Positions 34,601 to 46,442 of a DNA stretch of 64,000 bases are shown here, piece by piece (positions within the stretch are counted from its first letter, which is position 1; every line of letters begins with the position of its first letter). This stretch comes from Gnetum montanum (lineage: Eukaryota; Streptophyta; Gnetopsida; Gnetales; Gnetaceae), in the NCBI GenBank assembly GCA_015680685.1, contig MNCI01038244.1, positions 180,031 through 244,030 of the forward strand. Reading direction: 5' to 3'. Both the position numbers and the translations under genes were made by a program. Below the pieces are notes generated by a model. It was not told the origin of the DNA, searched no databases, and saw only the letters and a program-made list of their open reading frames with translations.

Positions 34601-34990
34601 CATAGAAGATACAAGAGGCATAGAGTTGGGGACAGTTGCATAGAGTTGGGGACAGTTGCCACTAGGGCTAATTGTTGAAAAATATCTCCTATGAAAGTAT
34701 CAGGTTTGTTCATAAGTAAAAGAATATACTCCTTCCCATTTCGATGAATGATATCAAACTAGCATTTCCACCTCAATTTTGTGAATGGGATGAGAAGACC
34801 AACTTGGATATTCGCACAAATGAAGTTATAACATTCTTCATTAATGTTTGTATAGTCTAGGGCTTATCCCCATAACCTAAGGGATTGCCTACACTTTGTC
34901 ATAGCTGGATCACTAGGATCATAAATGCAAACAACTTGTTGGTTCAAGGCCATGTATGCTATGTTGTGAGGTAAAACTGTGGAGTAGTGA
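31639..34990 (-). pseudogene. Gag-protease of T3, heavily decayed
   Basis: N-terminal gag: ECYNFICANIQVGLLIPF near 34830. Mid-gag appears near 33910-33700 as a worn copy of the LTRKALDxYHxLxRGSIASLD block. Protease: SIFMSEDIPTNEEPITRVMV and FIMIRVGQYKVH (32337-32116). LPYKGGEISIHRDSI near 31815 matches LPYEGGQVIIHGDNV of T4. Frames are broken throughout, and CG is rare. A linker with Pro and Gln (AQPQAIQLPPQPLVQIAHPV) lies at 34250-34190. Confidence 0.75.
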
Positions 34991-35679
34991 AAAGGCATAA
35001 AAGGAGTAAGGTCAACATATTGTACGAGCTAGTAAAAGACTTTAGTTGTTTTTAATAAGGTTTAAATCTTCCAACATATGACACTCCTAATGTATGAAAA
35101 TCTTAGCATGTGGGACTCTCAAGATTTGGGACTCTTAGTATGTGGGACTCTTAGCATGTGGGACTTCTAATGTGTGAGAGTCCAACTTGTGAAAGTTATA
35201 GCTTATGTAACTCCAACATGTGTGGCTTCTACATGTAAATTGCAACTATAATGAGAAATTTTCAAAAATTCCTCCAATGTGAAACAATGCTAGGTAAATT
35301 AGAAATGTGATATAGTGTGTGTAGCTAGATACAAAAAAAAATTATAAATTGCAAATGCAAGGAGAAGGAAAAACAACAAGAATTATAATAACAAAAATTA
35401 ATATTGAGCTTGTGAATGCAAAAAATAAGAGTAGCACTAGGCACTTTAATTGTGGAAAAATATTAAATTTTCTACTAGTAAGAGAAGGAAGTTGGGGCAA
35501 TGTTGTGTATTCCCACAATAAAAATTACTTTTGAGTTTCTTGAGTGCAAGAAACTAAGGTAGCATTGTACACTATAACAACCAAAATAGTGATAAAAGCT
35601 TTGTTTCAGCAAGGTTGATTTTTAGCTCACATGTTGGATTATGGGAAAATCCAAAATAGTTTCTAATAGAAAAATCATG
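34991..35679 (-). other. 5' untranslated region of T3 with a CATGTGGGACTC array
   Basis: From 35055 to 35245 the word TAGCATGTGGGACTCT and variants recur about eight times every 20-30 bp. No primer binding site recognised. The rest is AT-rich and non-coding. Confidence 0.5.
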
Positions 35680-36946
35680 CAATTAAATGTTGTTGTAAAT
35701 GGGTTTTCAGCAAAGAATTTAGGTGAAGGCCCTCCTTCTAGCACTAGAGATTGTAACGACTAAAAAATTCAATGCTAGAAAAACTAAAATTTTTAGAGTA
35801 AAATAGTTTAGCTTGTAGATCCATGGACCTCTAAAAGAACCTATGAGAATCTCAAAAGGTCTTGTTGATCAATTGAGAACTTATACATCAATTGTCAAGT
35901 GATAAAAATAGGTGCGAATAAATGTTTTAGTCTCAAAGTGCAACATAGAAAAAAAGAATAGAGAAATAGAAAAAATATATCAAGACAAGTTGAATTGAAA
36001 ACTTTGATATTAATCACTCTAAAATAAAATGTTGAAAGCAAGGATTCAAAAAATATAGATTATGGACCTTGGAAACTCAAGAAATACAAAAATATCTTGA
36101 AGCTCCAATGCAAATTGTAGGGTGTGTTCTGCTACCATATCTACACCAATCTACTACTAAACTTTTTCCTATCATTGGTTCTCTCTACTTTGCTACTCTA
36201 CATTGGTTGAAGATGGCTTTGAACTTTTAGATTTTCACTCTATTGCAACAATCTCTAACTTAGTGTCAAGAAAAATGATCCAAAAGCCCTTAAAATGATG
36301 CACACTTTGGTTTAAATAGGCTATAAATGTCTTGATTTTTACTAATTGGATTATGCCATGATTACTACCAAATTTTTGACAAATTATGCAACATTTTAGA
36401 ACCTTTTGGTGGCCAAAATCTACAATGTATGATGCACTCACGTTTTTGACATTTTTGGCTTAAAATACTAATGTGTGTGAAATTCTTCACCATCCAAACC
36501 TATAGCATATGGATCACCAATGTGTGAAGCCTTTCCTACCACATTTGGCAATGTATTTGAGCCATTTTGATGGTCCACATTTTTTGTGCATGGGATGCCA
36601 ACATGTGAGACTTTTGCTACCAAATATGGTGTCATTTTAGGTAATTTTTGTGGCCTGAATTTGCAGCATGTAAGCCACCAATGTTTTTGGCTTTGGCTGC
36701 CAAATTTAGCAATGTGGTTAGCATTTTTTAGCTTTCACATGTTGGCATGAGTCAAATTTACAACATGTGAGCTATAAGTTACACTTTTACATACCAAAAA
36801 CTATCAAAACATTAATAGAACATGGTTATGGGATAGGATTTTTGATGGGAAACAAAGCAATTATCTTTGCCATCAAATTTCCATTAAATTATGATGTTAA
36901 TTTTGGCTACAAATGCTTTCACATGAATTTTCTTTAAAGTGTTTCA
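35680..36946 (-). repeat. 5' LTR of T3
   Basis: On the minus strand it starts TGAAACACTTTAAAG at 36946, matching the T1 LTR start. The end near 35680 is approximate. TATA-like CCTATTTAAACC lies at about 36309-36320 (minus). The U3 part (36460-36800) is full of CATGTGAG and AATGTGTG words; the R-U5 part aligns with the T2 LTR. Flanking 36947-36951 is TCACC. Confidence 0.65.
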
Positions 36947-37699
36947 TCACCCAAGTTGAGCCTACATACAATGGAACATCCAAGAATGAGATGGGATATA
37001 CTAGGTGGGACATCTTATAAAATAGTGGGACATCCCAACATGAAGTTGGGATTTTTTAGGCAAGGATGATCTGATAAGAATAAGGGATAAAAGGGTTGCT
37101 ACCAAGGACAAAAGGAACTATAAAACAAGCTAAGTTCCTAATGCAAGTTAAGGAAAATTTTGATAAATACTTACATGTACTTACCTTACTTGCTCTTGAG
37201 AGGATGTGATGTTCATGTAGATTTAAACTAAGGTTCTCTCTTCAAAGTTCCTCTTCTATAAGCAATACAAATCTCTGGTATTCCATATGTCTGATCTCCC
37301 TTTTTGAAGTTATTTTTTGCTTGATTTACTACATGGGTATAGGTTCTTTCTTTGTTCTTCTTTTGTTTGATCCTTCATACTTTTTTGATATGCAAGATAT
37401 TCTTTCTATGAACCTTTGGATAAGACCAAGGAGTCATATTATATGACCAAGTATTCATGTGATAATTTCCTATTTTTAAGTGAAAATTTGAATTTTTATG
37501 CCCAAAATTACGAAAAAAATAATAATTTTTCTTACTTCGGATAGATGATCAAGCCTTGGAGTGTAGTCCAATTTGGATGAACTATTTGAGGAAGTCTTAA
37601 TATACTGCTAACTTCCTAATCCATATTTTTCATGTGGATTTCTTCCTTATCCTAAAACTATTCTAAGAGTCTCCTTTCCTTTGACAAGTCTTTCATTTA
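36947..37699. other. Unassigned sequence, partly copia-LTR-like
   Basis: 36995-37060 has GTGGGACATCCCAACATG, similar to TGGGACATCCCAACAAA in the copia LTR at 39775, so it may be the start of a 3' LTR truncated by the T3 insertion. The rest up to 37700 is non-coding. Confidence 0.35.
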
Positions 37700-38997
37700 T
37701 AAGCTTTGTATTTACAAGCTCTTTTTCAATCTACTCACATGAAGATGTTAGTTTTTAATTCTCAACCCTTAGGTCTAAGTTTTCTTTTGAAAAATTCAAG
37801 TGTTTTTTAGTAAGTTTTCTTTTGAATAACTCTAAATCTTAATCATTTAAGGCCTTATTCAATTTAATGCATAGACTTTAAAAAGAAATAATTTCATTGC
37901 CTAGTAAGTCATACCTTTCTTCAATAGGTCCTTTGGGTTCTTCAATTTCAATCATTGAATCTTCATCAGTAAGAGCCATATAGATGAGATGTGATCATGA
38001 GGGGGAGTCATCCATTTCATATTCACTTTGTTCATCATCCTAGTGTATATAAAGATTTTTTCTTTTTGTATCGACTTTGAATTGATCCTTCTTTGGAAAC
38101 CTACCAACACTTGGACATTTGGAGGTCACATGGCATCTCCCATCACAAACTTAACATTCTATAGAGGATGCATCAAGATTTAAATTTTTAATATCCTTAC
38201 CTCTTTCCTTACCTTTGGTGCCAAATTGGTTAAAGCTCTTGCCTTTTCTTACAAGTAATCTTTGAACTCTCCTTAATAAGAGAGCCAATTTATCTTCACT
38301 ATTTCCTTCATGTTCATGTGGCTCCTTCTCTTTGATGAAATTTTAAGGAAAATAAGCTTTTCTTTGATAGCATCTTTGCTAATGAGGTTCATCTCATGAG
38401 CGTACTTTGAAGCTCTTTGAATTTAAGAATTGAGAAGTCTTTGAACTTCTTTGTGGTTGTAACTTTTGGTCTAAACTCAAGATACAAAGTATTAATCATT
38501 TTAATATTCACATTGCTTTCTGGTAAATATTTTCCCATTCTACGAATGACTACAACTAAATCATTTTCTCTAGAAAAATATTCCTTTATTTTCTCTCCTT
38601 CTTTCATTTTGAGTTTATCATACTCACTTTGTAACACTAGAAGTTTTGATTGTTTGGCAACAAATGTACCTTCATATGCTGCTTCTAGCATTTTCCAAAT
38701 TTCTTTAGTGGTTTTACACCTAGCTATTCTATTAAATTCAATTTTACTCATAGCATGGTAAAGAAAAAAATTTTCTTTAAAATCAAACATGAACTTATCT
38801 TTTTCATCTTCTGTCCATTTGCTTCTTGGCTTCATAGCTCTGGTGATGCTATCAATGGATAGTGTGTAATCTTCAAGAATAAGCTCCTAGACTTTGAGTT
38901 TCATGGATTCAATAATCCTTGCATTCTAGCCTTCCAATACACAAAATTGATTTCATCAAACATAGGAGGCTTATTGTAAGATGTTCCTTCCATCATT
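37700..38997 (-). pseudogene. Ty1/copia gag polyprotein, decayed
   Basis: Starts at 38997 with MMEGTSYNKPPMFDEINFVY, the usual start of copia gag. The open frame 38835-38389 contains the copia gag (UBN2-type) pattern: ARCKTTKEIWKMLEAAYEGT, KLLVLQSEYDKLKMKEGEKI, and EYFSREND. A worn zinc knuckle CDGRCHVTSKC lies near 38130, where the first Cys pair is broken by a stop. A charged coiled-coil-like stretch follows. No copia protease, integrase or RT is present, so only the 5' third remains. Confidence 0.8.
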
Positions 38998-39028
38998 TAC
39001 TCTTGAGATATTAAGCTCCAAAAATAGA

Positions 39029-39047
39029 GTAGCAGGTTATAATACTA
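39029..39047 (-). promoter_or_regulatory. Worn primer binding site of the copia element (initiator tRNA-Met type)
   Basis: On the minus strand GTATTATAACCTG resembles GTATCAGAGCCTG, the core of the site complementary to initiator tRNA-Met used by most copia elements, with C-to-T and G-to-A changes. It lies between gag and the presumed LTR. Confidence 0.4.
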
Positions 39048-39048
39048 C

Positions 39049-40220
39049 TTAAGGACTAAGAACTTAGAATGGGGGTTCAATAAGTTTCCTAATCCAAATA
39101 ACCAAGAAAACCAAAATTACACACAAATTTATGTGGTTCTGCAACTTGGATACATCCACACTCAAAAGGTAGAATCCTTGCATACCTCTAGACTTAGTTC
39201 CTTAAAAAAATGGTTCAAAGAGAATTACAAACTTTACAATTTTTGAGATCTGCTTGAAGTGTTTTCTCATTGGAAAAACACTCAACCCCACAAGGTCCCA
39301 ACAAGGTCAAAAGGTAATTGCAAGTATCATACAACCTTTATAAAGATGTGAGCTTTGCATAGAGTGTTTTCTTGCTAGAAATATGCTCAACCCCATAAGG
39401 TCCTAATAAGCTAATAAGATGCCTTCTTGCAAGAAGCACATCAACCATACAAGGCTACAAAGAGAAAAAGAATCAAGAGATTGCAACTAACTATACAAAT
39501 TCCTTGCAATGAAGCTCTTAATACAAATAAAAAATACAAAGGATAGAGAATTAAAGAAACATAAAAAATTCACTTGATGTAGATAATGAATATTCCAATG
39601 AATAGTGCTTCTCCTTTTTACAAGAATTCCACTATATTTTATAGTCTTTTACTTTTCAAATACTCCTCGAAATTCATGCAACAACTATAAAATGGATAGT
39701 TGGGATGGCCTATTCAACCTTGGGATATCTCACTAAAAACTAGCCACATGTAGGTGGGACATTCCACTGAAAATTGAGAAATCTCACTTGGGACATCCCA
39801 ACAAAAATTGGGATGTCTATTGTTTTCTTGAGACACCTAGCCTAAAATTAGGTCTTCATCTCTAGGACATCTATTGATCTTTTAGGATGCTTATGAAGAT
39901 ACCGAAACATCTTTGTTTGGCTTGTAGACTTCATGCATCCTTGTAATCTTCCGTCTTGGTTGAGTCTTCTTGCCATCTCAGCACAACTCTCATTTTGATA
40001 CCATGAAGCTCTTGTTTCAATCATCATGCTCTTGTTTCATTCTCATGGAGTCCTTTTCTCTACATCAAAAAGCTCTTATGTTAATCTTCTCTTGATATCT
40101 TCTAGGTTCTTGTCCTAATCTAAGCTTTTGTTTTAATCTCATAGAGTCCTTATCTTATCCTTTCTTAGCCCTACAAGAACCCAAGCACATTTTTCACATT
40201 CTCCATTTTCTAAGATATTG
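39049..40220 (-). repeat. 5' LTR of the copia element (limits uncertain)
   Basis: Non-coding sequence upstream of copia gag with repeated GGGACATCYCA and GGGATATCTCA words (39715-39790) and AAGCTCTTGTTTCAATC-type repeats (40000-40110). Repeat units near 39270-39420 share CTCAACCCCACAAGGTCC. Neither end is confirmed by a second copy. Confidence 0.4.
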
Positions 40221-40229
40221 ACATATGAA

Positions 40230-41424
40230 AAGGTCAACATAGATGAAGAGGAAAGACAATCCATCTATAGGACTGTAGGAATCCATTACCTAAGGATTAT
40301 AACAGAAGGGAATACTATTCCTTAGATGAAAAATCCAAGAAATCCAATGATGTTAAACACTTCTTCTCTAGGCAAGCTTGACTAGAAAGATGAGGCAAGG
40401 CTTTCTAAATGATTCAAAGATGTTGCAAGACCTCTGTACATGGATTTGAAGAATTTCAATAGTGTATATAGAACTAATGCTTTGGTGGTTTGGTTGAAGG
40501 TACTTGAAAAGAATTTATAGTTGGAATAGATACCGAATAGCTTGAGGATACCTATTGCAAAATCTATATTAGAAGGTATGACTTCTACTTCATGGAAAAA
40601 AAAAGTTCTAGGGTTATGAAAGATGAAATGGTCAATCCATCAAAGATTGGAATCTAGTGAAATACAAGTTGGAAAGAAAATTTGAATAGTCTCATCAAAG
40701 AAAAGAGATTATTATGAGATTGAAATTTCTACGAGAAGGTGAAAAGGATGTCAAGGAATTCTACAATGAATTTTGTAATCTATTACATCAAGCTAAGGTA
40801 AACTGGGAAGAACATGAATAGGCTTCAATCATTTTAGGAGAACTCAAAATAGTGTACTAGCAAGAATTTTCTTTTCATCAGTCACAAACTCTTGATGAGG
40901 CTTAGGATTTAGCACTCAAGGCTAAGAATAAATTGAGTGGATTTAGAAAAAAGAAAAAAGAAACTTCCAAGGGGAAGGGAAAGATATCCAAATTTGAAAA
41001 AGAATATAATTTCAAATCTAAAGATAAGGATTGTAGCCATGATAAGGAGACTCAAAGAGGTTATGAAAAGGGCAAAGTTAAGAAGGACCAAGATAAGGAA
41101 GGCAAGGGTTAAGGTAGCAACTCATAAAAAATATAGTGCTTCAAGTGTGGAGAATGGAGATACAAGTAATGGAAATGTTCACTTCACAAGGTAGCCAAGG
41201 TTAAATATGTGCAAATCATAGAATCAAAGGAGGCATCAAGCCAAGATCTTTAGAGAGGTAATCCTAATGCTCCAAAAATTAAGAATGTTTCTGAATTAAA
41301 TTATTGTGCATTCATGAGAAATGTGAATAGAGAATATCATCCTAATAAAAAATTCTTATTCTAGATTGGCACTAGATGTCTACTCAGTGGGTAATGAGTT
41401 CTTGTTTTGATTAATGAGGGAACC
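40230..41424 (+). pseudogene. Gag of chromovirus-like element B, decayed
   Basis: WNLVKYKLERKFE, FLREGEKDVKEFYNEFCNLL and FHQSQTLDEA lie in one frame with stops between, matching gypsy gag. A Lys-rich segment (40930-41120) and a zinc-knuckle remnant CFKCGEWRYK...WKC follow at about 41133-41175. The start of the protease region, IGTRCLLSG, lies near 41364 and also occurs in element C as IGTRCLTSG (56510). The reading is cut at 41424 by element A1 and resumes at 48880. Confidence 0.65.
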
Positions 41425-42303
41425 TGATGAGTGGCGAGGTACCTCTACACTCAACCATACGAATATGAGCATTTTCACGCACGATCCAGTCGAACTCCGC
41501 AGACAGACTAGTTGTGGCACCCAAACAGTTATCCTTAGGTTGCAGTTCGCTATCTTCCCACCTGGACTAGTATTATATTTGTCACATATGGTTTAGTCTA
41601 GAGTGAGGTGTATGATGTGTTCCTAATCTAATGCTACTCCTGAAGGCAATGGAAAATAATATTAACTAAGCTAAGCTAGGAGAGAAAGGGTAAGAGGATC
41701 TAATCTAGCCTAAGTGCGATGAGCATCTGTTCCTTGATTATCCGTACACATCTTGGACTTCGTGCACAACTACCACTGGGATTACCAAGCGCAGATCCTA
41801 GGTATGCCACTGGGTTACCAAGTAATCACACTTAAATGCTTATAATCAATTCGTACTCATTCTGTGTTACTAGGAGATAAGGGTGAGAGAGACTAATTAG
41901 GAAAGTAGTAAATAACAATTAAATAAATAAAAAAACAAAGTGAATGCTGCAATGATGAAGTAATCTCAATATTTATTGCCAGTCATGTGCGTGTCCAAGT
42001 ATGTCACACTCGAATAAAGGATGTTGTACAATTACATTTACCACACTATGGGCAGACACAGGAAAAATAATCTATCTCTGGAGGGATCAAACTGCCAGAG
42101 TTTCGCTACTCCTATTCTAGATTATGAAACAAGGGAGAGCCGCTTCTTATTTATAGACATTGCGGCAGACTGCAATATCACATACACAATATCGCAGGGG
42201 AAGACGTGATATCGCATACCTAATATTGTGGGGGCTGCGATATCACTTCGGACACGATATTGCATACATGATATTGCGGCCCATGCGATATCGCGTCCCA
42301 TCA
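41425..42303 (-). repeat. 3' LTR of A1
   Basis: Plus-strand text starts TGATGAGTGGCGAGGTACC and ends CGCGTCCCATCA, so termini are TGATG...CATCA. It is longer than the 5' LTR (879 against 721 bp) because of two extra segments: one AT-rich (about 41895-41970) and one in the palindrome array (about 42205-42290). TATA on the minus strand: CTATAAATA at 42148-42156. Upstream of it (higher coordinates) are GCGATATCGC-type palindromes, several worn to AATATTG or ATATTGC. Confidence 0.9.
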
Positions 42304-42311
42304 TACCCCCA
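42304..42311 (-). promoter_or_regulatory. Polypurine tract of A1
   Basis: TGGGGGTA on the minus strand directly before the 3' LTR start TGATGGGACG. Confidence 0.65.
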
Positions 42312-42449
42312 CGACTGAATGAAAACTCATGCTCGAGTTACAGTGATTACACAATTGATAGGTATGGGATTATTAGACGGAAAAATGGAATGATGCCACA
42401 GTGTGGGAAGAAAACAAAACAAAGACACAACACACAAAATGTGCTACAA

Positions 42450-45212
42450 CTACAAAAATTTGGAACTCATGTAGTTCTTGGTGGCAGTGGCTCCTCCATT
42501 GGTGCCTTCCCTTTGTCTTGTGCTCCAAGTTTTGAGGCTTGATGGCATTGAAGTATGGCCTGGAGCTTCTCCTCTTAGGTCCAAGGGTCTTGTGTCATCC
42601 ATGCTAATGTTACAATATTTGACGGAGTCAGCACCTTCCACGGATAGGGTAGTTGCAAGAACATCTGGTTGGCCTTGACATACCAAGCCGTGAACACCCA
42701 TCATTCTTCCTCATAGGCTCTGGCTTTGTTCTTGTATTTATCAAGGTCTGTTAGCCATCGACCCAAGTTGGTTGTGACATCCTTCTGTCCCTGGTAGCTG
42801 GCTTTTACCACCTCAAGTTTAGAATTTACGACATCTAGTTTCTCCACCAACTTCTTGCGCTCTGTAAATTCTGCTTCGTATTTGATGTGGATGGTTGCTA
42901 CCTACTGCTAGAGCTCTGACCTTGGGTACCCTGCTATTAACATGGGAAGGTTGGCATATCTAAGATTTTTCAACTCCATGTACTTTGTCAAATCCTGAAT
43001 CTGCAAGTCCTGATTCTTAACTTCTGCTTAGTAGACAAAGGCATATGTGTCCAATATGGCCCACCAGTCAATGTGTTGAGCACTGATGGTGTTGATTTGG
43101 TCCTTGGCCATATGGATCTCCTTCTCTAGGATTTGTTTTTATGTCCCTACCTAATCGCAGAAGTGCTCCTTTAGCTTTTCATGTCGTTTAGCCTCATTTT
43201 GCCACGCGCTTATCTCAGTTGCTGACTTTTGGCAAATGGCGCGTACCTCCTCCATTGAGAGGGTTCGATTTTCTCTGGCTAAACAACTTACGTCTCAGTT
43301 GACCCAGATGAATTGTTATCATAGTTGATGAAAGTGTTCATAAAGAACATTCTTTTGCTTTTCTACAGCAGTCAACCAAAGATTGTTAGTCGCAAGCTGT
43401 TTAGTTTCTTCTCGTAAGGCCTTGAGTGTCTTAAGATGCGCATGAGTTTGCGCCTGTGCTATGGAGGTATCCCAAATAGCCTTCTCCTTTTCATCCACCA
43501 CCTTCTTATTCTCTACAGTGAACTTTGTTAGTTGTTCAATTCTAAATTTTTCTAGCTGGTCTACGAGAACAAATTGCAAAGGATCCCACTGTGCTGCTTG
43601 TAAGGCCATGAGCTACTCTTGTAGTTTCTGCACTTCAGCTTCAACATGCTCTGCCCTTTACTTCTGTTAAGACCAGCTTCCCCTTCGTGGAAATGAGGTC
43701 TGATTGAATTGTTGTTACATCTTGAGGGATGTCAAACAGGGATGTCAAAACTTACCCTGTTTGAATAAATCTATCAAGTGCATCCTCATGTTCTGTAGGA
43801 GTCATTGAGGTTCTAGCCAAAGTTTGAGCATCCCGTGCTCCTGAGAGATCTTCCGGTGGTACAACAGGTACGTTGAAGCATTCTTTGATGTAATCTGTAA
43901 TCACATCTATAGCTCCCACAACATTCTAGTGTTGCATGACCACTACAGTGGCCCCTTCACCAGTCTCTAACTACACCTGGAAAGATGTCGTGTTTCCTGA
44001 AATCTGTTGTGACCATCTACTTTCCCCTCCTCCTGTGTGAATGGATACTTCCCCCCTTGTGCGATCCAACAAAATAGTAGGCTGAATGACATCACTGATG
44101 ATGTGGAAGAGGTTTGCATCATCACGACTTCCCCAACTAACCATCTCAGTGATGGCCTTAGGATGGCTCATCGACGGTCTGTAGTCTTGTGGCAGTGGTG
44201 GCTGATCCTGGCTTGTGCTAGGCCCTGCTTCCTATTGTTGGCTGGGACCCATGGCTAGAGGTTGACTAGGTCCAGCCATCTGTTCTTCTTGTTGTTCTTC
44301 TTGTTCTGGTCTCAGCTCTTTGCTAGTACTTTTCCTTGGGGCTGGTGCCTTTAGTAATTCAGCGTATGAAGCAGTTTGAGCTTTTCGGAGGACATCATTG
44401 GTGTACCCCCGAATACCAACACATCGGCAAAGCTTTCTGATAAGACAAGGGAAAGTGAGCGCCATCTTCCCTATCTTTCGTTCTTCGAACCATTGTAGGA
44501 TCTCTGTCAAATATAGATGGCGTAGGTTAACGTTAACCTTTCCCATCAACACTGCACATCCTCTTATTGCATACGTTGATATTCTTTTGAGGCCCTTTGT
44601 GGGGAAGAGGTGATATGTTCTGATTTTAAAGTAAACCCTCTCTTTCATCGTCAATGCACCAAATGCTTTATCTCTGCCATAAGCCTTCTCTAACCAATCC
44701 TTTCGCACATCGGGGTTTGAACGGGTAGATAACCGAGCAACCTGGGGCCCTGTATTCAGAAGGTTTAACACTTTCAAAATTTCCTGCGCAGAGAAGTCAA
44801 CTGTCACACCACAAATATTCACAGTGGTGCCTTGCTTCCTATTGTGCGAAAATTGGTACGTCTCTCCTAGGTACCAGGAACCGCTTTCAGAGAGGATAGG
44901 CCAAAAGGGAGACCCTTTAAGGTGATCCCTAACGGCCTCAGAAGTGAACTCTACAAATGATTCAAAATTCAACTCCACAATCACCACAACGAATGTGGAC
45001 TTCTCATGGATAGCTTGAACACAGTATCCTTCTATTCAGGTGCTACAACAGCTCCTCCTTCTACCTACACAAACTATTCGGTAGGAGGTTCGTCTTGATG
45101 AATGTTGAATGATTGCTCCTCCTATTTTGCATGTTGTTCGGCAGGTTTTTGTCTTCCACCTCTCCGAGCTCGTTTTCTTCCACCTTGGGTAGGACCTTCC
45201 TGTTGTCCATGT
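42450..45212 (-). pseudogene. Accessory gene of A1 (putative plant transposon protein type)
   Basis: One long coding region on the same strand as gag. An Arg-rich stretch GRKRARRGGRQKPAE near 45160 could be a nuclear localisation signal. The 251-residue open frame 44987-44232 carries the folded domain. After one TAG the same frame continues as EAGPSTSQDQPPLPQDYRP and VSWGSRDDANLFHIISDVIQ. A coiled-coil-like region (43609-43319, QLEKFRIEQLTKFTVENKKV) follows in another frame. The end near 42450 reads KNYMSSKFL. Such genes are known in Athila-group elements, often called putative plant transposon proteins; function is unknown. Breaks: at least three frameshifts and several TAG stops. Confidence 0.7.
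44232..44987 (-). CDS. Intact domain of the A1 accessory gene
   Basis: 251 residues; upstream the frame stays open (STFVVVIVELNFESFVEF), so the Met at 44987 need not be the start. GTTVNICGVTVDFSAQEILK and VLNLLNTGP match the V-x-G-x-x-hydrophobic-D-F-S...I...L pattern typical of the plant transposon protein domain. Then VRKDWLEKAYGRDKAFGALT, TYAIRGCAVLMGKVNVNLRH and MALTFPCLIRKLCRCVGIRG. It ends in a Glu/Gln-rich tail with EEQQEEQMAGPSQ. No catalytic motif seen. Confidence 0.7.
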   Translation of the reverse strand: MVIVELNFESFVEFTSEAVRDHLKGSPFWPILSESGSWYLGETYQFSHNRKQGTTVNICGVTVDFSAQEILKVLNLLNTGPQVARLSTRSNPDVRKDWLEKAYGRDKAFGALTMKERVYFKIRTYHLFPTKGLKRISTYAIRGCAVLMGKVNVNLRHLYLTEILQWFEERKIGKMALTFPCLIRKLCRCVGIRGYTNDVLRKAQTASYAELLKAPAPRKSTSKELRPEQEEQQEEQMAGPSQPLAMGPSQQ

Positions 45213-46442
45213 TTTTGGGCCAAGAGTTAGTTAGGTTTTTTTTGAAGTTAAGTTATACCTTACTACTTTCCTTAGTTAATGATCTTATTTTATCACATGT
45301 GATAGTGCCCAAAAGTTTGTAATAATAAGTCCTGTGACTTAGGTGGTTTCCATTTTAGTCTCCTAGTATACCTAAGGGTTAAATGATTTTTAGGCACAAT
45401 TATTCTAAGTGTTAAAGTTAATTACCCTAACTGATGTCCTTTGGGCGATGATAAATTTCAAAAAATTTAGGCAATTTTCAGCAAGTGTCCCTCCCCCACA
45501 ACTAAACTGAATACTTTGGATTCAAGTAGGTTCAAACGGAATTAAAATCTGAGTATCAACAAGCGAGATATAGTGAGAAAAATAAGCGTCACTCAATCAC
45601 AAGTCGTAGAGAAAAATTTCAAAAACTCCCCTCGTGTGAATGAAAAAATGATGCTAAGTGTTGCGGTGGGAGGGGGGGTCACCTATTTATAGGCAGCTGG
45701 GATGCGATATCGCATACAATACATCGCTTACGCGATATCTCGTCCCTAGTGATGTGAGACACCATGAAAATACTAAATTTTTTAAGGGTTATTTTGAAAT
45801 TAACGTTGGAAATTGAGGACACTGGCTATGATCAAAGGTTCTAGGGTAATTTTATGAATTCAAAAGGCATAATCAATGATGACGGTGTGGATTTTACCAA
45901 TAAAACCTTCGGTGGTAAGAAAAAGGGTATGTAATGGTACATTGGAACGTTAAAATTCAGAGGGATAATAGTAGGGAAAGAAAATCAATTAAAAATTATG
46001 CTAAGGGTAAGAAATGATGTGTGTAAGCGATGTCATAAGTGAGAATTACAAAAGATTACACAAGTGGGTCCTCCCCAAAGTAGGTTCCAACCTATAATAC
46101 CCTTGTGTAACCACACTTAAAGTGTCCATGGGCACTAGAAGGGTTAAATGTAATCCACACTCACACCACAAAACACATAGGTAAATATCACTGTACCCAT
46201 GAGTAGAACCTCTTTATTTATAGAGTGGATGAGTGGGTGTAATGGGCTCACTGTTCCAAATAATTGATCACTCATGACTTCATAACATAGAACGCACCTC
46301 AACCAATGATCCACATAAGTGTTTTACTCATAGATGAGATTACTTACAAAAACACAAAAAGATAAAAAGATAAAACAAAAAGTTGAAAAATGAAAAACTA
46401 GAAAATGAAAATTAAAAAATTAAAGAAAATGCAAAAGATTTA
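45213..46442 (-). other. Non-coding region of A1 between gag and the accessory gene
   Basis: No protein recognised. It holds two TATA boxes on the minus strand (46215-46223, CTATAAATA; and 45684-45692). The lower one has the LTR-type palindromes upstream. The 470 bp from that TATA box to the gene may be a transcribed leader, possibly with an intron. Confidence 0.5.
45684..45760 (-). promoter_or_regulatory. Internal promoter of A1 with LTR-type palindromes
   Basis: Minus-strand CTATAAATA at 45684-45692. Just upstream (45709-45752) stand GATGCGATATCGCATAC and ACGCGATATCTCG, the same GCGATATCGC motif that precedes the TATA box in the LTRs of this family. Sequence downstream of the TATA box is not LTR-like, so this is not simply a third LTR. 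It lies about 470 bp upstream of the accessory gene on the same strand. Confidence 0.55.

Noticed and set aside
45684-45760. Third LTR of A1
   Set aside because: Only the palindromes and TATA box match; sequence after the TATA box is unlike the LTRs and no TGATGAG end or target duplication is found.
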